From the NCBI RefSeq assembly GCF_021869535.1, contig NW_026262701.1, positions 8,075,501 to 8,139,500 of the forward strand: DNA of 64,000 nucleotides, given 5' to 3'. The notes beneath the pieces are model-generated. The model saw only the letters and a program-made list of their open reading frames with translations. It made no database searches and was not told the DNA's origin. This DNA is from Mytilus californianus. Its lineage: Eukaryota > Mollusca > Bivalvia > Mytilida > Mytilidae. Every line of letters starts with the position of its first letter. Within the stretch, counting starts at the first letter, position 1. Below, piece after piece: positions 11,219 to 21,476 of the stretch. The position numbers were made by a program, and so were the translations under genes.

Positions 11219-11544
11219 TGCACAGATCCTTTTTTTATTTATCTTTTTTTATTTATTTATTTGGGGGAGTCACCTAATAACATAGTGTATTTATCAATCA
11301 TGATCAAAGACAACATATTGTTCCCAAAGGTTGGGATTTAAAAAATAATTAAACACCACCACATAGTCATGTGTTTTTACAAAAAATGTAGGAACTTTGT
11401 CAGTGTGGGTCTTGTCGTAACTCTAAGTCTTTGTTATTTGGAGAATAAAGTATTGCAGATCTTTTATATAATCTCTTAAAAATTCATTCAAAACTTGTAT
11501 AGAATAGGGATGATTTAGAGCTATACACCTGTCTATTGTTTAAG

Positions 11545-11632
11545 ACTGCATTTTGCCCTATGGTCGTCTTTTGGTAATTTTTGGCGTTGGATTGATGTCT
11601 CATTGGCATTTATCCCAATCTTTTTATTTGTA
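11545..11632 (-). repeat. SINE-like element, related 5' part in reverse
   Basis: It contains GTCTCATTGGCATTTATCCC..TCTTTTTATTT, the reverse-strand counterpart of the 'ATGATTGCCAATGAGAC' family, in a diverged version. Confidence 0.5.
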
Positions 11633-11800
11633 GATTTAATTTGGTAGCAAAAGTGCTCAAAATGATCATACAAATGCTTGTGTTATCTTCATATTGAGAA
11701 AACCTAAAAACAAAACAAAAATGTAATATTTGCTGTAAACTACATGTAAAACAAGAATATCATAGCCCGTGACTTTTAAAAATAAGTCGACTTTTACAGC

Positions 11801-11918
11801 TGTAATCTTTGTATGATGTTGATGCGAGGATTTATCGACCTGAAAGAAGTACGAAGTCCGAGATCAATATACTGTTTAGGTCGATATATCCTCGTATCTG
11901 CCTCATACAAAGGCTACA
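11801..11918. repeat. Hairpin with 41-bp imperfect arms
   Basis: The arm 11801-11841 (TGTAATCTTTGTATGATG...) pairs with 11878-11918 with scattered mismatches. The loop includes GAAGTCCGAG, the complement of the CTCGGACTTC loop in the hairpin at 23702, whose outer stem (TGTAGCCTTT...GAGGT..ATACGA) is clearly the same family. Confidence 0.8.
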
Positions 11919-12140
11919 ATGGCTATATTCCAAGAAAAATTATAAGTTCATTTGATTGGATGTTACGATTGCGTCACAAAATATTGAGGTTTGTATATTT
12001 CTATCTTTAAATATTTTAAAAATAAGTGTGCAATATCACTTTTCTAATCTGCCATTTGAGTCTACCGTTGAAAAAAAACAGTGAAATATGTGACTCTTTC
12101 TGAACAAATCAAATTTGTTAGAATACACAAAATAATACTA

Positions 12141-13309
12141 TACTAGGCAAAAAAGAAACATTACATTGGTTTTTAATAAAAAAAAAAAAAAAAATAAAAC
12201 ATACTAGTATATCAATTTCAAATATTTTCAAGATTAAAACAAGTGAATTGAATGATTTATCTATCAAATTTACTCACTTGTAAAAAATCGGAAATGACGT
12301 AACGTCATTTTCTTATTTCAATCAAATAAGCATTGTTCCAAAAAAATACCTGTATAGAGATGGAATCGAGTTGTCCTTTTGGAAGAAATAAAAATAGAAT
12401 ATCTGCCCACACAGTTCGTTAACGATTGCGTCAAGTTGGTCTAAGAGCACGTCGTCCATTGAAGGGACCTGTTATTACGCAGCGTCACAGGGTGGCGCGA
12501 ATTCAATGGACTCATATATACGGATTAGATGGAAAAGGCTAACATGGAGACAGGTTCTTTTTATCGATGAATCGAAATTCAACTTAAAATTTAGCGACGG
12601 CAGAGCCAGGGTCTACCGGAGGTGCAATGAACGTTTTTCTAATGCGTGCGTACAGAAAACAGTATGGGGTGGAATAACCTACCTGGGACGCACCGAGCTC
12701 AAAATCATTGATTGGAACCTAAATGCAACAAGGTATAGGGACGAAATTTTGGCTCCAGTTGTTCTCCCCTTTCTCCGAAGGCTTCGCTTTAACCACGTTT
12801 TTAGCAGTACAACGCCCGTTGTCACGTGACACACATTTCGGTGAACTTTTTGGAGAATAATCACATTCGTGTGTTTGCCATGGCCAGCAATGTCTCAAGA
12901 TTTATCGCCAATCAAACATCTTTCAAACAAACTTGGACGACATTTCAGAAATAGCCAAAATCCACCGAAAACGCTCGCCCAGCTCCGAACAGCACTTTTC
13001 AGGGAATGGAACATTATCCCTCAAGACTTTATTCGACATCTAATTGATTCGATGCGACGGAGGTGTCCGGCGGTCATAAATGCAAGAGGTGGTCATACAC
13101 GGTATTGACATGTTATCTTGAATTTTGTACTCGACTTGTTAAAATTGTCCGAAAATGTTCCATATTGTTTCAAATAGAGAAAATTTGTCATTGTTCTCTT
13201 CAAAATGATGTACACTAACTATTCCATTAACTTATTTTTATCATTTTTTTGTTATAAAAATATAAATGATCTTACAAACATGTAACGTTTCTTTATTTTT
13301 TGCCTAGTA
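12141..13309 (+). mobile_element. Tc1-family DNA transposon, degenerate
   Basis: The terminal inverted repeats begin TACTAGGCAAAAA at 12141 and end TTTTTGCCTAGTA at 13309. Similarity extends inward to GAAAC(A/G)TTACAT, and TA dinucleotides lie outside both ends (12139-12140, 13310-13311), as expected of Tc1/mariner insertion. The ~1.17-kb length is normal for a Tc1 element with a single transposase gene. An A-rich tract just inside the left end looks like a later expansion. Confidence 0.88.
12410..13108 (+). pseudogene. Tc1 transposase, frameshifted and catalytically dead
   Basis: Recognisable pieces lie in several frames. An HTH-end fragment (TVRQRLRQVGLRARR) ends near 12525. A core segment at 12506-12829 contains VLFIDESKFNL with the first catalytic Asp, then SDGRARVYRR and TRYRDEILAPVV. 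The C-terminal piece at 12869-13108 contains WPAMSQDLSPIKHL...NKLGR. Between the pieces there are at least two frameshifts. The second Asp of the family's QQDNA motif reads as Tyr in the relevant frame, and the third acidic residue (family PIEHLW) is Lys. The complete family protein is about 340 residues. No functional product is expected. Confidence 0.85.
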
Positions 13310-13311
13310 TA

Positions 13312-14815
13312 TAAACGTATATCATAAAATAGATAACAACATTTTTAGGACAACTTTTAATTCATCTTGTAAAAACCATATCTGAATATAACTAGAACTT
13401 TTCAAATCGCCATTTTATTGCATAAGTTTTGACGGTACATCACCTGCATGTTAGTAAGGCAGATGTAACACCCCCGTCTTCGGAAACTTGATGCTTTCAA
13501 TCCAGAAGCATTTACGACAAATTTCATAACTGTTTGCAAATTGCAATAATCGACTTACTCACTTTTCTTATTGGTTTTTTTTTATTATTAAAAAGAGTCG
13601 TAGAAGATGAAGGGTCGTAGGAGATTATTTAGCAGGGAGGAAAATTACGACACATCAATGGAGCAGGAACGTCAATGTTACTACAAATTCTATAACTTTT
13701 ACATCGCGTATTGATGATATGAAGATGACATGCATTTTATTTTATTATGTCAATTATATTCAAGTCTGCGTGAATGTTTGATAAAACCATTCTATTGTTG
13801 TAAGCCACCTGTTTATAAAGTTTTACAATTATTCAGCACTACTAATGTTAAGACTTGTGCAACTTAGGGAAATTTCATTACTTTGAGTTGATTTTTATTT
13901 CATTTGTTATGTGTCTTTAATTGCTATTTGGAATCATATTGATATGTTCTGTCTGTTTTGTCCTGATCTTTTATTTCTGTAATACGTATTTACTAACTAT
14001 ATCTATATTTTGTAAAACATTTGGTTAATAAAGAATTGCATTTGTAAGCACACACTGGACTTATTTTATTATGTACCTCCAACTTGATAGCTTTTAACAA
14101 ACGTAATTTAGTTAATAAATAATGATGGTGTATTACATCAGAACATCGAAAACATCTCCTTTTTATCATATTGAGCACCAACCAGCACCAACCAGCACAC
14201 CAGAAAACAAGTAAAAAACAATACTACTTCAATAAGTTGCATGACTTGTTTTTAAATTCTCATCAATATAACAAGAGTTAAATGTAAAGCTTAAAGCGGC
14301 TTTAAACTGATGAGTAATTGTTCTGTTTAGACTTTTATTAAAAGTTTTAAAAACATTCTAAATGCTGAGAAGATCAACCCAACAACACCGTGTAGAACGC
14401 CACATGCGGGGTGTTGGCTATGTTTGACACGGGGTGGCGGTTTTGAAGCGGAGAAAAAGCCATGAAGGTAAGTAAAAGTATCAAAAATTCTTTTTTGAAA
14501 ATTTTTAGCAACAAATAATGTATTGCACGGAATGAACCGAATCATAATCTATTTTCAGCAGGCAGAAGCAAACGTTTCCAGTGCTTCGTTTTCTCAAACA
14601 CTTCTCCACCAGTTTGGTCAGATCAGATGCAGAGAGCATATTGAGAATTCTAATTTCCACTCCACTTTTTGTTAACCACCTAACTCTCAGAATATTTCAT
14701 AAAAGCAAATCTCACTTAAATTGCTGAATCTCGAAGACTGCAAAAAAGTTACTTCTAACACTAAATTAGGACAATTTTCACATTTGTGACCGATTGGGAA
14801 TTTTTCGTTTCTATG
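13312..14815. other. Gene-free stretch with no recognised feature
   Basis: AT-rich sequence follows the Tc1 element. A short donor/acceptor-like pair (GAAG|GTAAGT at 14467 and TTTTCAG|CAG at 14558) frames a 91-bp intron-like segment, but the flanking frames are short and match nothing I know. CACCAACCAGCACCAACCAGCAC near 14178 is a small duplication. Confidence 0.5.
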
Positions 14816-15330
14816 TAGTAACATTTCAGCAGCACTTCCATCTCATACGATGTTCCAGAGTTTGTGTTTCCTATCATGATATCCTTTACAGGCGGTAGAT
14901 TCTTACAAGGAAACTATTAAACAAAGGGTTCCAAGTGATTAATTTCAAGTCATTCCTTCGAAAGTTTTAAGGACGCCATCACAATTTAATTGACCGTGAT
15001 GAAATATCAGTGTCACCGATGACCACGGATAATATGTTCCAATTCCTGCCGTAAAAATAATCCTATCCTTTTACTCGATTGAGACATCGCCGAATGACAC
15101 TTATGACGGGTTCCACTAGTGAAGGGTGCCTACGCTTCCGAAGCAACCGAGATCACGCCAATTCTTGGTTTATTTCGTGTTTCTCAGTCTCCAGTTTCTA
15201 AGTAGTGTTTTGTGGACTCTTTTCGTCGTCTTTCGGTTCTTGCATGGCTTTGTCAGTTTCTCTTCTACTTATGAGTTTTGAATGTCCCCTTGGTATTATC
15301 CGTCTATTTTTTTTTTCACAAAATGTCTTT
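14816..15330 (+). mobile_element. 3' end of a reverse-transcriptase retroelement, copy 1 (decayed)
   Basis: It matches the better preserved copy at 37035-37577 along its length: TTTGTGTTTCCTATCATGAT, ...GGACGCCATCAC, the GACGGGT(T/G)CCAC junction, and the non-coding tail ending TTTGTCAGTTTCTCTTC..TATGAGTTTTGAATGTCC. In this copy the coding frame has several stops. The element type is not assigned; I know the peptide (RKFYGRHH-type C terminus) as a common RT protein of aquatic invertebrates. Confidence 0.65.
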
Positions 15331-15869
15331 CGTTTCGTGACGTCGCATAATTTTAGACACACAATAAAGGTCAACAACCATAATGCATTTATATGCAACT
15401 TTCGCTCTTACACAGTTAAAAAAATCGTAGTTAAATCAACAATAAATACAACCGCAGCCTAATAAACATGCACTAGAACAAAAAAAACCATCTAGTTATG
15501 ACAAATTAGTTCAACTTAACAGAAAACCATCAAAGTGGCGGTTAAAAGGCGGTAGTTGTGAATAACCAAGAATAAATTTATTCCTACAATTAAGGAAGTC
15601 TTTTAGGAGGTAGTTCAATAATCAAATATTACTGTAAGAAATGCATTTTCCTCTGAATCTCCTAATCCACAATCAGACAAAAACTTTCTTTACACAGAGA
15701 AAAGCTAAGTAAACTTAATTAGGCTTTTAAATTAGTTCCTACAAATTCATCTTATAAATTGATCTCTGAATAACCATGATTGCTACTAATATACAAAATA
15801 GCATTAAAACGCGGTGACAAACTGAAGAACATACACCCCCTGTTTTTTCCCACAAGACAAGAGACTCTC

Positions 15870-16460
15870 GTCCATAAATATATGTTTACTCCAAGCAAAC
15901 CACACTAAATTACAAAAGGACACTTCCGCTCAAACATGGTTTCAGAAAAGAACGGTCTTGTGAATTCCTACTAATTCTCACAATTCAGGACCTGGCAAAA
16001 AAACATCGACAATAAAGAGCAACTAGATCTTATCCTCTTAGACTTTTCAAAGGCTTTTGTCAAAGTCCCATATGAGCGACTATTGTATATAATCGACCGT
16101 TATGACGTAAGAGGGACAACATTAAAATGGCAGAGAAACTGTCTGGAAGACAGACAGCAGTGCGTACTCCTGGAGGGAGAATCTTCAGAAAAATTGCCAG
16201 TGCAGTTGCGAGTCCCACAAGGTAGTTGCTTGGTCCGCTGATGTTTCTTATTTTTATAAATGACCTCCCAGAGTATGCGTCATCATCAAATGTTAGACTC
16301 TTCGCAGACGACTGTGTTCACTACCACCAAATAAGAAACGAAAGAGATGCGAACAACCTTCACAACGACCTGAATGGATTGCAACAATGGGAGGCAGACT
16401 GGTAGATGGAATTCCACTCTCAAAAATATCAACCCCTAAGAGTAACAACAAAGCGGAACA
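15870..16460 (+). pseudogene. LINE reverse-transcriptase fragment (non-LTR retrotransposon)
   Basis: Fragments of the RT domain appear in order: LDLILLDFSKAF (palm motif A), then LQ/VPQGS...LGPLMFLIFINDLP (motif B), then the YxDD-equivalent FADDC at 16301. They are broken by a stop in ...EADW* and by frameshifts near 15975 and 16225. This is the usual CR1/Jockey-type arrangement. There is no 5' endonuclease domain, so the copy is 5'-truncated and dead. Confidence 0.8.
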
Positions 16461-16660
16461 TAGTAAAGGTAAACTACAACAACCTTGATTTTAATGTTAC
16501 TTTAAAGAAGCACAGTTTCACTGTAGATAATTCTCACATACCCGCACATTTGTTGTTCTCCCATCGAATATGTACATAAAACAGAACGATAATACTCCCA
16601 GGGGAGGACTGTACTATAAAGGAGAAAAAGAGTAAAATAGATCTCCGATTTCGTTATGCT

Positions 16661-16860
16661 CATGGTCTGGCTGTGGCTTAAGATCTTAAAATTATGTTGA
16701 TTATGTTATGTTGATTATGTTATGTTGATTATGTTCATATCTATATATGATTATCAAATTATTTGTGTCAAATATAAAAATCATTGTAATAAATTATTTT
16801 CCTTTTCGTGGGCCCTTCAATTGGAATAAAAATATCTTATCTCATCTTATCTTATGAGCT
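16661..16860 (+). mobile_element. LINE/SINE 3' tail with TTATC-type terminal repeats
   Basis: CTCATGGTCTGGCTGTGGCTTAAG starts a segment also present at 36885. It includes a 17-bp tandem (TGTTGATTATGTTATGT, about three copies) and ends GGGCCCTTCAATTGGAATAAA..ATCTTATCTCATCTTATCTT, like the tail at 35160-35276. It appears to interrupt another repeat: parts matching 22135-22203 lie on either side (16636-16660 and 16878-16910). Confidence 0.6.
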
Positions 16861-16940
16861 GCAACAAATAAATTAATCGAGTTACGATAGATCTGAATTT
16901 TAATCAGGTTGAATGTGAAAAAAGATCACACGGTGTAGAA

Positions 16941-18035
16941 TGCTCACATGAAGTCAATTTATATCAAATTTCAGGACAGTGCTCACATGAAGTCATTTTA
17001 TATCAAATTTCAGGACAGTGCTCACATGAAGGCACTTTAAACCAAATTTCAGGACAGTGCTCACATGAAGTCACTTTATATCAAATTTGAGGACAGTGCT
17101 CACATGAAGTCACTTTAAACTAGGGATGGCAACTCGGTGAAGATTTACTAATCGAGTACTCGTTGGATTTACTGAGCGATACTCGAGTACTCGCTCGGAA
17201 AAACATCTACAAAATGGAAACACAAAATTATACCCATTTTACGTATTGTGGGACGTTGTCTTATGGACGTAAACCCTCAACATTATTACCCAGGACTAGA
17301 TAATAGTCCTAGGACATTTATACCATATACTAGTTATGTAAGTTGGCAATGATCTAATCAATTAATTAATAAACATCTATAGAAAAAAAGATTACCCAAA
17401 CAATAGTAATTGGGAATCCTAAAAAAACACATTAATGATCAACAAAGGGTGATAATTAGAACTTACTGATGCCTTTAACCATTTTCTGAGGGTCGACACA
17501 GGGTGCAAAGAAAAGTTGTTCTTATTAAGTAATATTATCTTGTTAGCTTTTTCTGTGACGAGTCGATTCTCAACTTTGTTACGTAACTAAAAGTCCTGCT
17601 AATAAAAATATTTGCTCTGACGGTACAGAGGTAGTTTAATGACTCAGACACGCTACGCTAAAAGTGTAAGTCTTGGAAAGGTGCTCTTGTTCATAGTCCA
17701 CCTATGATTGGAGGAATTTTAAATGACAATTAAACGCAAACATTCGAAACGTATTTTAATTTTGATTAATAATGATTAATATTAAATTTCCCGGGAGGTG
17801 CTCTTAATAAAATATTATTTCTTTAAGAAGGCAACAACATTCTTTTAGGAAACCGATTAGTCGAGTATCATTTTGGTATTCGATACTCGGCACTACCGAG
17901 CGATACTCGAGTACTCGAGTACTCGTTTAAATCCCTACTGTAAACCAAATTTCAGGACAGTGCTCACATGAAGTCACTTTATATCAAATTTCAGGACAGT
18001 GCTCACATGAAGGCACTTTAAACCAAATTTCAGGA
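16941..18035. repeat. 39-bp tandem array split by a hAT element
   Basis: The unit is about GCTCACATGAAGTCACTTTA + TATCAAATTTCAGGACAGT. Unit starts at 16942, 16981, 17020, 17059 and 17098 are exactly 39 bases apart, and the array resumes at 17938 after the insertion. Two unit types (TATATCAAA and TAAACCAAA) are interleaved, so there is some higher-order structure. Confidence 0.9.
17121..17937. mobile_element. Non-autonomous hAT-like element, 817 bp, with 8-bp target duplication
   Basis: The ends are TAGGGATGGC... and ...AATCCCTA. Inside each end lie blocks rich in CGAGTACTCG/CGATACTCGAGTACTCG. The flanks are CTTTAAAC (17113-17120) and CTGTAAAC (17938-17945), an 8-bp duplication with one change whose copy is part of the 39-bp unit, proving insertion into the array. 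TAGGGAT-type ends plus an 8-bp duplication define hAT. I see no transposase. Confidence 0.85.
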
Positions 18036-18873
18036 CACTCTTATAGATGTCCATAATGTATAAGAATGGATAAGTCATCGGTTAACATGAAGTTGATATA
18101 TAAGTGATAAATGAAAAAAAGGTATTAGACGACATTGCACGCTCACATTTAAAAGCTTGATCCCAAATTAAGGAAGCTTTCATTTGTAGTTCCTGAAAAA
18201 ATGCAACCAAACTTTCGTGTGACGGACGGATAGAGGTAAACAAATATATCCCTCTTTTGGAACTGGGTAATAAAATTGAATTACAACCAATGTTCAATGA
18301 TACAGTGGTGCTTACGTCATAGACAGTTTAATCGTGCAATAAATAAATAAGTAACACCATCTAAATCAAATACAAAACATTTTTTTTTATATCCCACTGA
18401 CCTACCTGAAAAATTCAACAACATAATAATGATAAATGCTCTATCCTTAGAGTAGGAGAAAAATGAATAAACTTTTAAAGTCAATGTCTTTTCCCTAATT
18501 CAAACACATAGGTTTTTTATATTACTTGTGATTCTGAGCTAAATTCACATCTTTAAAATTAGGAGTTAGTTTCATTAAACTGAAAGGAATACTAGTTAAA
18601 GATGGTAAAGAGATCTATTTTAAATAACACTGCGGGATGATACGTTCTTATCAATTTCGAGAAATTTTGGGAATTGCATTTTGATTTTTAACGAAAAACT
18701 TGAATTACCAAGTAAAAAGCGCATATATACTACTACCACGACTACTAGACAAAACCAAAACTTGACATGACATGATACAAACCGAATAACATAATAAAAT
18801 AAAATCCCTTACACAGCAAAATGGTAAATGCACTATTGTTTTCTACACAGAAATTACATCCCAGTACAATTGA

Positions 18874-19696
18874 TTATGCATACCGATAGTCGTTTATATT
18901 TTCACGTCCTACTCTCAACGGGATTTCATGATTTTTTAACATTTCCTCACTTTTTATTTCCCTGAATCCTAACCGTTGGTACACAGGCCTACATGACCGA
19001 TCAATAATTCGAGCTTTTGGCATATCAATCTTTGACCGCCATGCATCTGCTTGTTTTGAGGAATTAGATTTTACTGTACATAAATTCCCACAATTCCCGG
19101 ATTTTCCAGACATTGTAATATTGAAAACATACTTTTCCACTTCCGGTGTGTAACTTATACCTGTGAATTTGTACAATTCTTTTGACATTTCTAAAGGATT
19201 TTTAGCAAGATCTTCATAGAAAAATGTAAAAACTCTTTCCGGATACTTATTTGATAATATATCAATAGTTACGAGATCCCTGTATATTCTAGAACAAAAA
19301 TCTATAACATTTGTCACAAACGATTTTAATGTTATCACTCCAAATTTCATTTGGGATAAAACTGTTGCCCGTGGGTCCCTAATTAGATGAATAATTTTCA
19401 TAGACGGGAATTCCTTCATCAATGGTTCCAACTGATCGACTGGAAGACGAATTATTTTCAGCACCACGTATTTTGTCTGTATGCATACTTGTTTTAACAT
19501 GTTAACACAACTATATATCGTTTCGTTTTCAGGTAGCATGTTTGATTCAAAAATTTTGCAAGCACCATATAGTTTTGCTTTTTTGCTTTTAGAAAGAAAT
19601 CCATCGCTCCAGGTAACGTACGGAAGACCAAATAAACTGCATGTTGTCCAGTTTCTTATAATATCTCTTCCGGCATCAAGGAAACTATTATATAAC
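18874..19696 (-). CDS. Carbohydrate sulfotransferase, last exon (3'-phosphate PAPS-binding region)
   Basis: An 823-bp exon on the - strand follows a TATTTATAG acceptor (19698-19697) and runs to TAA at 18876-18874. It supplies one base to complete an Arg codon (NER|LYNSF). The translation shows the Sulfotransfer_1 fold. The key 3'-phosphate-binding loop is MKIIHLIRDPRATVLSQ, followed by a Ser/Ala-rich helix, then ERVFTFFYEDLAKNPLEMSKELYKFTG (the typical 'v.YEDL..nP...l..ly.F.G') and a late W..K segment (DAWRSKI). Three possible N-glycosylation sites occur (NET, NIT, NSS). The enzyme transfers sulfate from PAPS to sugar hydroxyls of glycans in the Golgi. It resembles the Gal/GlcNAc-6-O group (CHST1-like); the acceptor sugar cannot be read from sequence. 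Confidence 0.93.
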
Positions 19697-19749
19697 CTAT
19701 AAATATAAAATAATATATAAAAAAAAATCAACATACAGAAGGGTCTAGA

Positions 19750-20000
19750 TTTGGTGGGGGAGGGGTCCTACATTTCTGTACTCTTTAATTTTTAAGGGTT
19801 TTTTTCTGTATTCTTTAATTTTTAAGGTTTTTTTTTCTTTATTCTTTATATTTTTTGTTAATTATTCTCTATTCTTTATGTATTAACAACCCATTATTGC
19901 TATTCTTTTTTTCGGGGGGTGGGGGTTGCTATTCTTTTTTTCGGGGGTGGGGGTTGCTATTTTTCTTTATTTTTTTCCCTCCATTTTTCTTAAATAGTGG
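19750..20000. repeat. T-rich low-complexity segment with G-runs
   Basis: Repeated TTTTTTCTGTATTCTTTAATTTTTAAGG segments occur, then two copies of TTCGGGGG(G)TGGGGGTTGCTATT. It lies at the start of the intron before the last sulfotransferase exon. ORFs here are composition artefacts. Confidence 0.7.
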
Positions 20001-20081
20001 TTCATTATTTTCTATTCTGTTAACACAATCAAGACCCTCATACAGGCATTTTTAGCAGCAAATTTTCCGGAATGAATACGA

Positions 20082-20243
20082 TGTATTGACGATTGATGGT
20101 GAGTATAATGTATTGACGATTGATGGTGAGTATAATGTATTGACGATTGATGGTGAGTATAATGTATTGACGATTGATGGTGAGCATGATGTATTGACGA
20201 TTGATGGTGAGTATAATATATTGACGATTGATGGTGAGTATAT
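20082..20243. repeat. 27-bp tandem array, six copies
   Basis: The unit TGTATTGACGATTGATGGTG+AGTATAA is repeated six times with few changes. The period is a multiple of three, so the array is open and spells LTIDGEYNV repeatedly on the + strand. It sits antisense inside a sulfotransferase intron. Confidence 0.92.
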
Positions 20244-20499
20244 GTTAGTTATTTACCTGATTTGGTCTATTATTCCTTATTTAAAGTTAATACGAACTGA
20301 ACTCGACCTCTAATATGTCCTGACTCTTTTGCATTGGCATGCATTAATAACCTGCATTTTCAGCATTGAAATTTCTTTGTCAAATGGTATGTTTGTGATT
20401 TCTACACAAAAGTTATATTAAATTATATAATGTAATTATGTAAACGAGACTAAATCTCCATTAACACAACAAAACCAAAATAACATCTACAAGTCAATT

Positions 20500-20935
20500 C
20501 ACAGATACACTAATCTCTATATAGCCAAAATCTAGGCAATTTCTGAAGAAACACAGGGATACACTAATCTCAAAATAGTCTAAGTCCAGGCAAGTTCTAA
20601 AGGAATTCATCAGAGATTTCCAAAATTTGCGATTAGAAACAATTAAATTAATGTTCAAAATAACATCTACATGTAAATACAGATACATTAATCTCTAAAA
20701 TGCCAAAGTCCAAACATTTCTGAAGGATTTCACGGATACATTAATCTCTAAAAACCCAATGCAGTCTAGACAAATTCAGTATGAGCAGAAGGATACATTA
20801 ATCTCAACATAGTCGAAGTCCAGACAAATTGTGAAGCAACACACGGATACATTTATATCTAAATAGCCAAAGTCCTCACAAATTCTGAAGGAATTCACCA
20901 GAGATTTCCAAAATTTGACACTAGAGACCAATATA
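20500..20935. repeat. Degenerate ~60-bp tandem repeat, about seven copies
   Basis: The core ATACA(T/C)TAATCTC(T/A)A is followed by TAG(C/T)C.AAGTCCAGACAAATTC and TGAAGGAATTCAC, recurring at irregular 55-75 bp spacing. Two copies of CAGAGATTTCCAAAATTTG occur near 20609 and 20904. Confidence 0.75.
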
Positions 20936-21292
20936 TTTAATATTAAATTAAAAACATATGGTATGAATGCTAGTTTTTGCTAACACAAAGATATACACAA
21001 AGACATTCATATGTTAGGTTCCTTACTTGAGACAGAAATACTTTTATCATTTGACAAGGTTGGACTACTGTTTGTGCGTTTTCAAAACACCTCCATCTAT
21101 TTTTAAACAATTTTAATTGAGAAGCGGCATATGTAAAAAGAGTGCATAAATTATTTTTATTTGTATACGCGTTATTGTGACGAAGTGTGTCTATTATGAC
21201 GGTTTCATTGAGTTTAATGATTTTTCTGAATTAGGAAGAGTTGGTAGTGTGTATTTTTTTTACGTATAGTTCTGGTCGTTGCATAATCTTAC

Positions 21293-21476
21293 CTTTCATT
21301 TCCGTCAAGGCTATAATAGGGCTGCTGCTTCCTTAGTTTAAACTGTGGAAGTCTGAGTGGTTCAAACAAATAAAATACATCTTTACTCTGTTGTAATATA
21401 TCTCCGACAAGAGATGAACCACTTCTCATATAGGTTAATATAACAATTGGTGTTGGATGTAAATGATTGTCAGTTT
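21293..21476 (-). CDS. Carbohydrate sulfotransferase, exon with 5'-phosphosulfate PAPS-binding loop
   Basis: A 184-bp exon lies between TATTTCAG and GAAAG|GTAAGATT on the - strand, phase 2 in and 2 out. It encodes PTPIVILTYMRSGSSLVGDI, whose T-x-x-RSGSS loop is the 5'-phosphosulfate-binding motif. It goes on to FYLFEPLRLPQF, the conserved 'yfFEPL' segment. The phase fits both neighbours exactly: the outgoing AG joins the G of the last exon, and the incoming AA completes a Glu codon with exon 1 or with the candidate exon at 26164. The following intron is 1,596 bp and carries the 27-bp and ~60-bp repeats. Confidence 0.93.
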
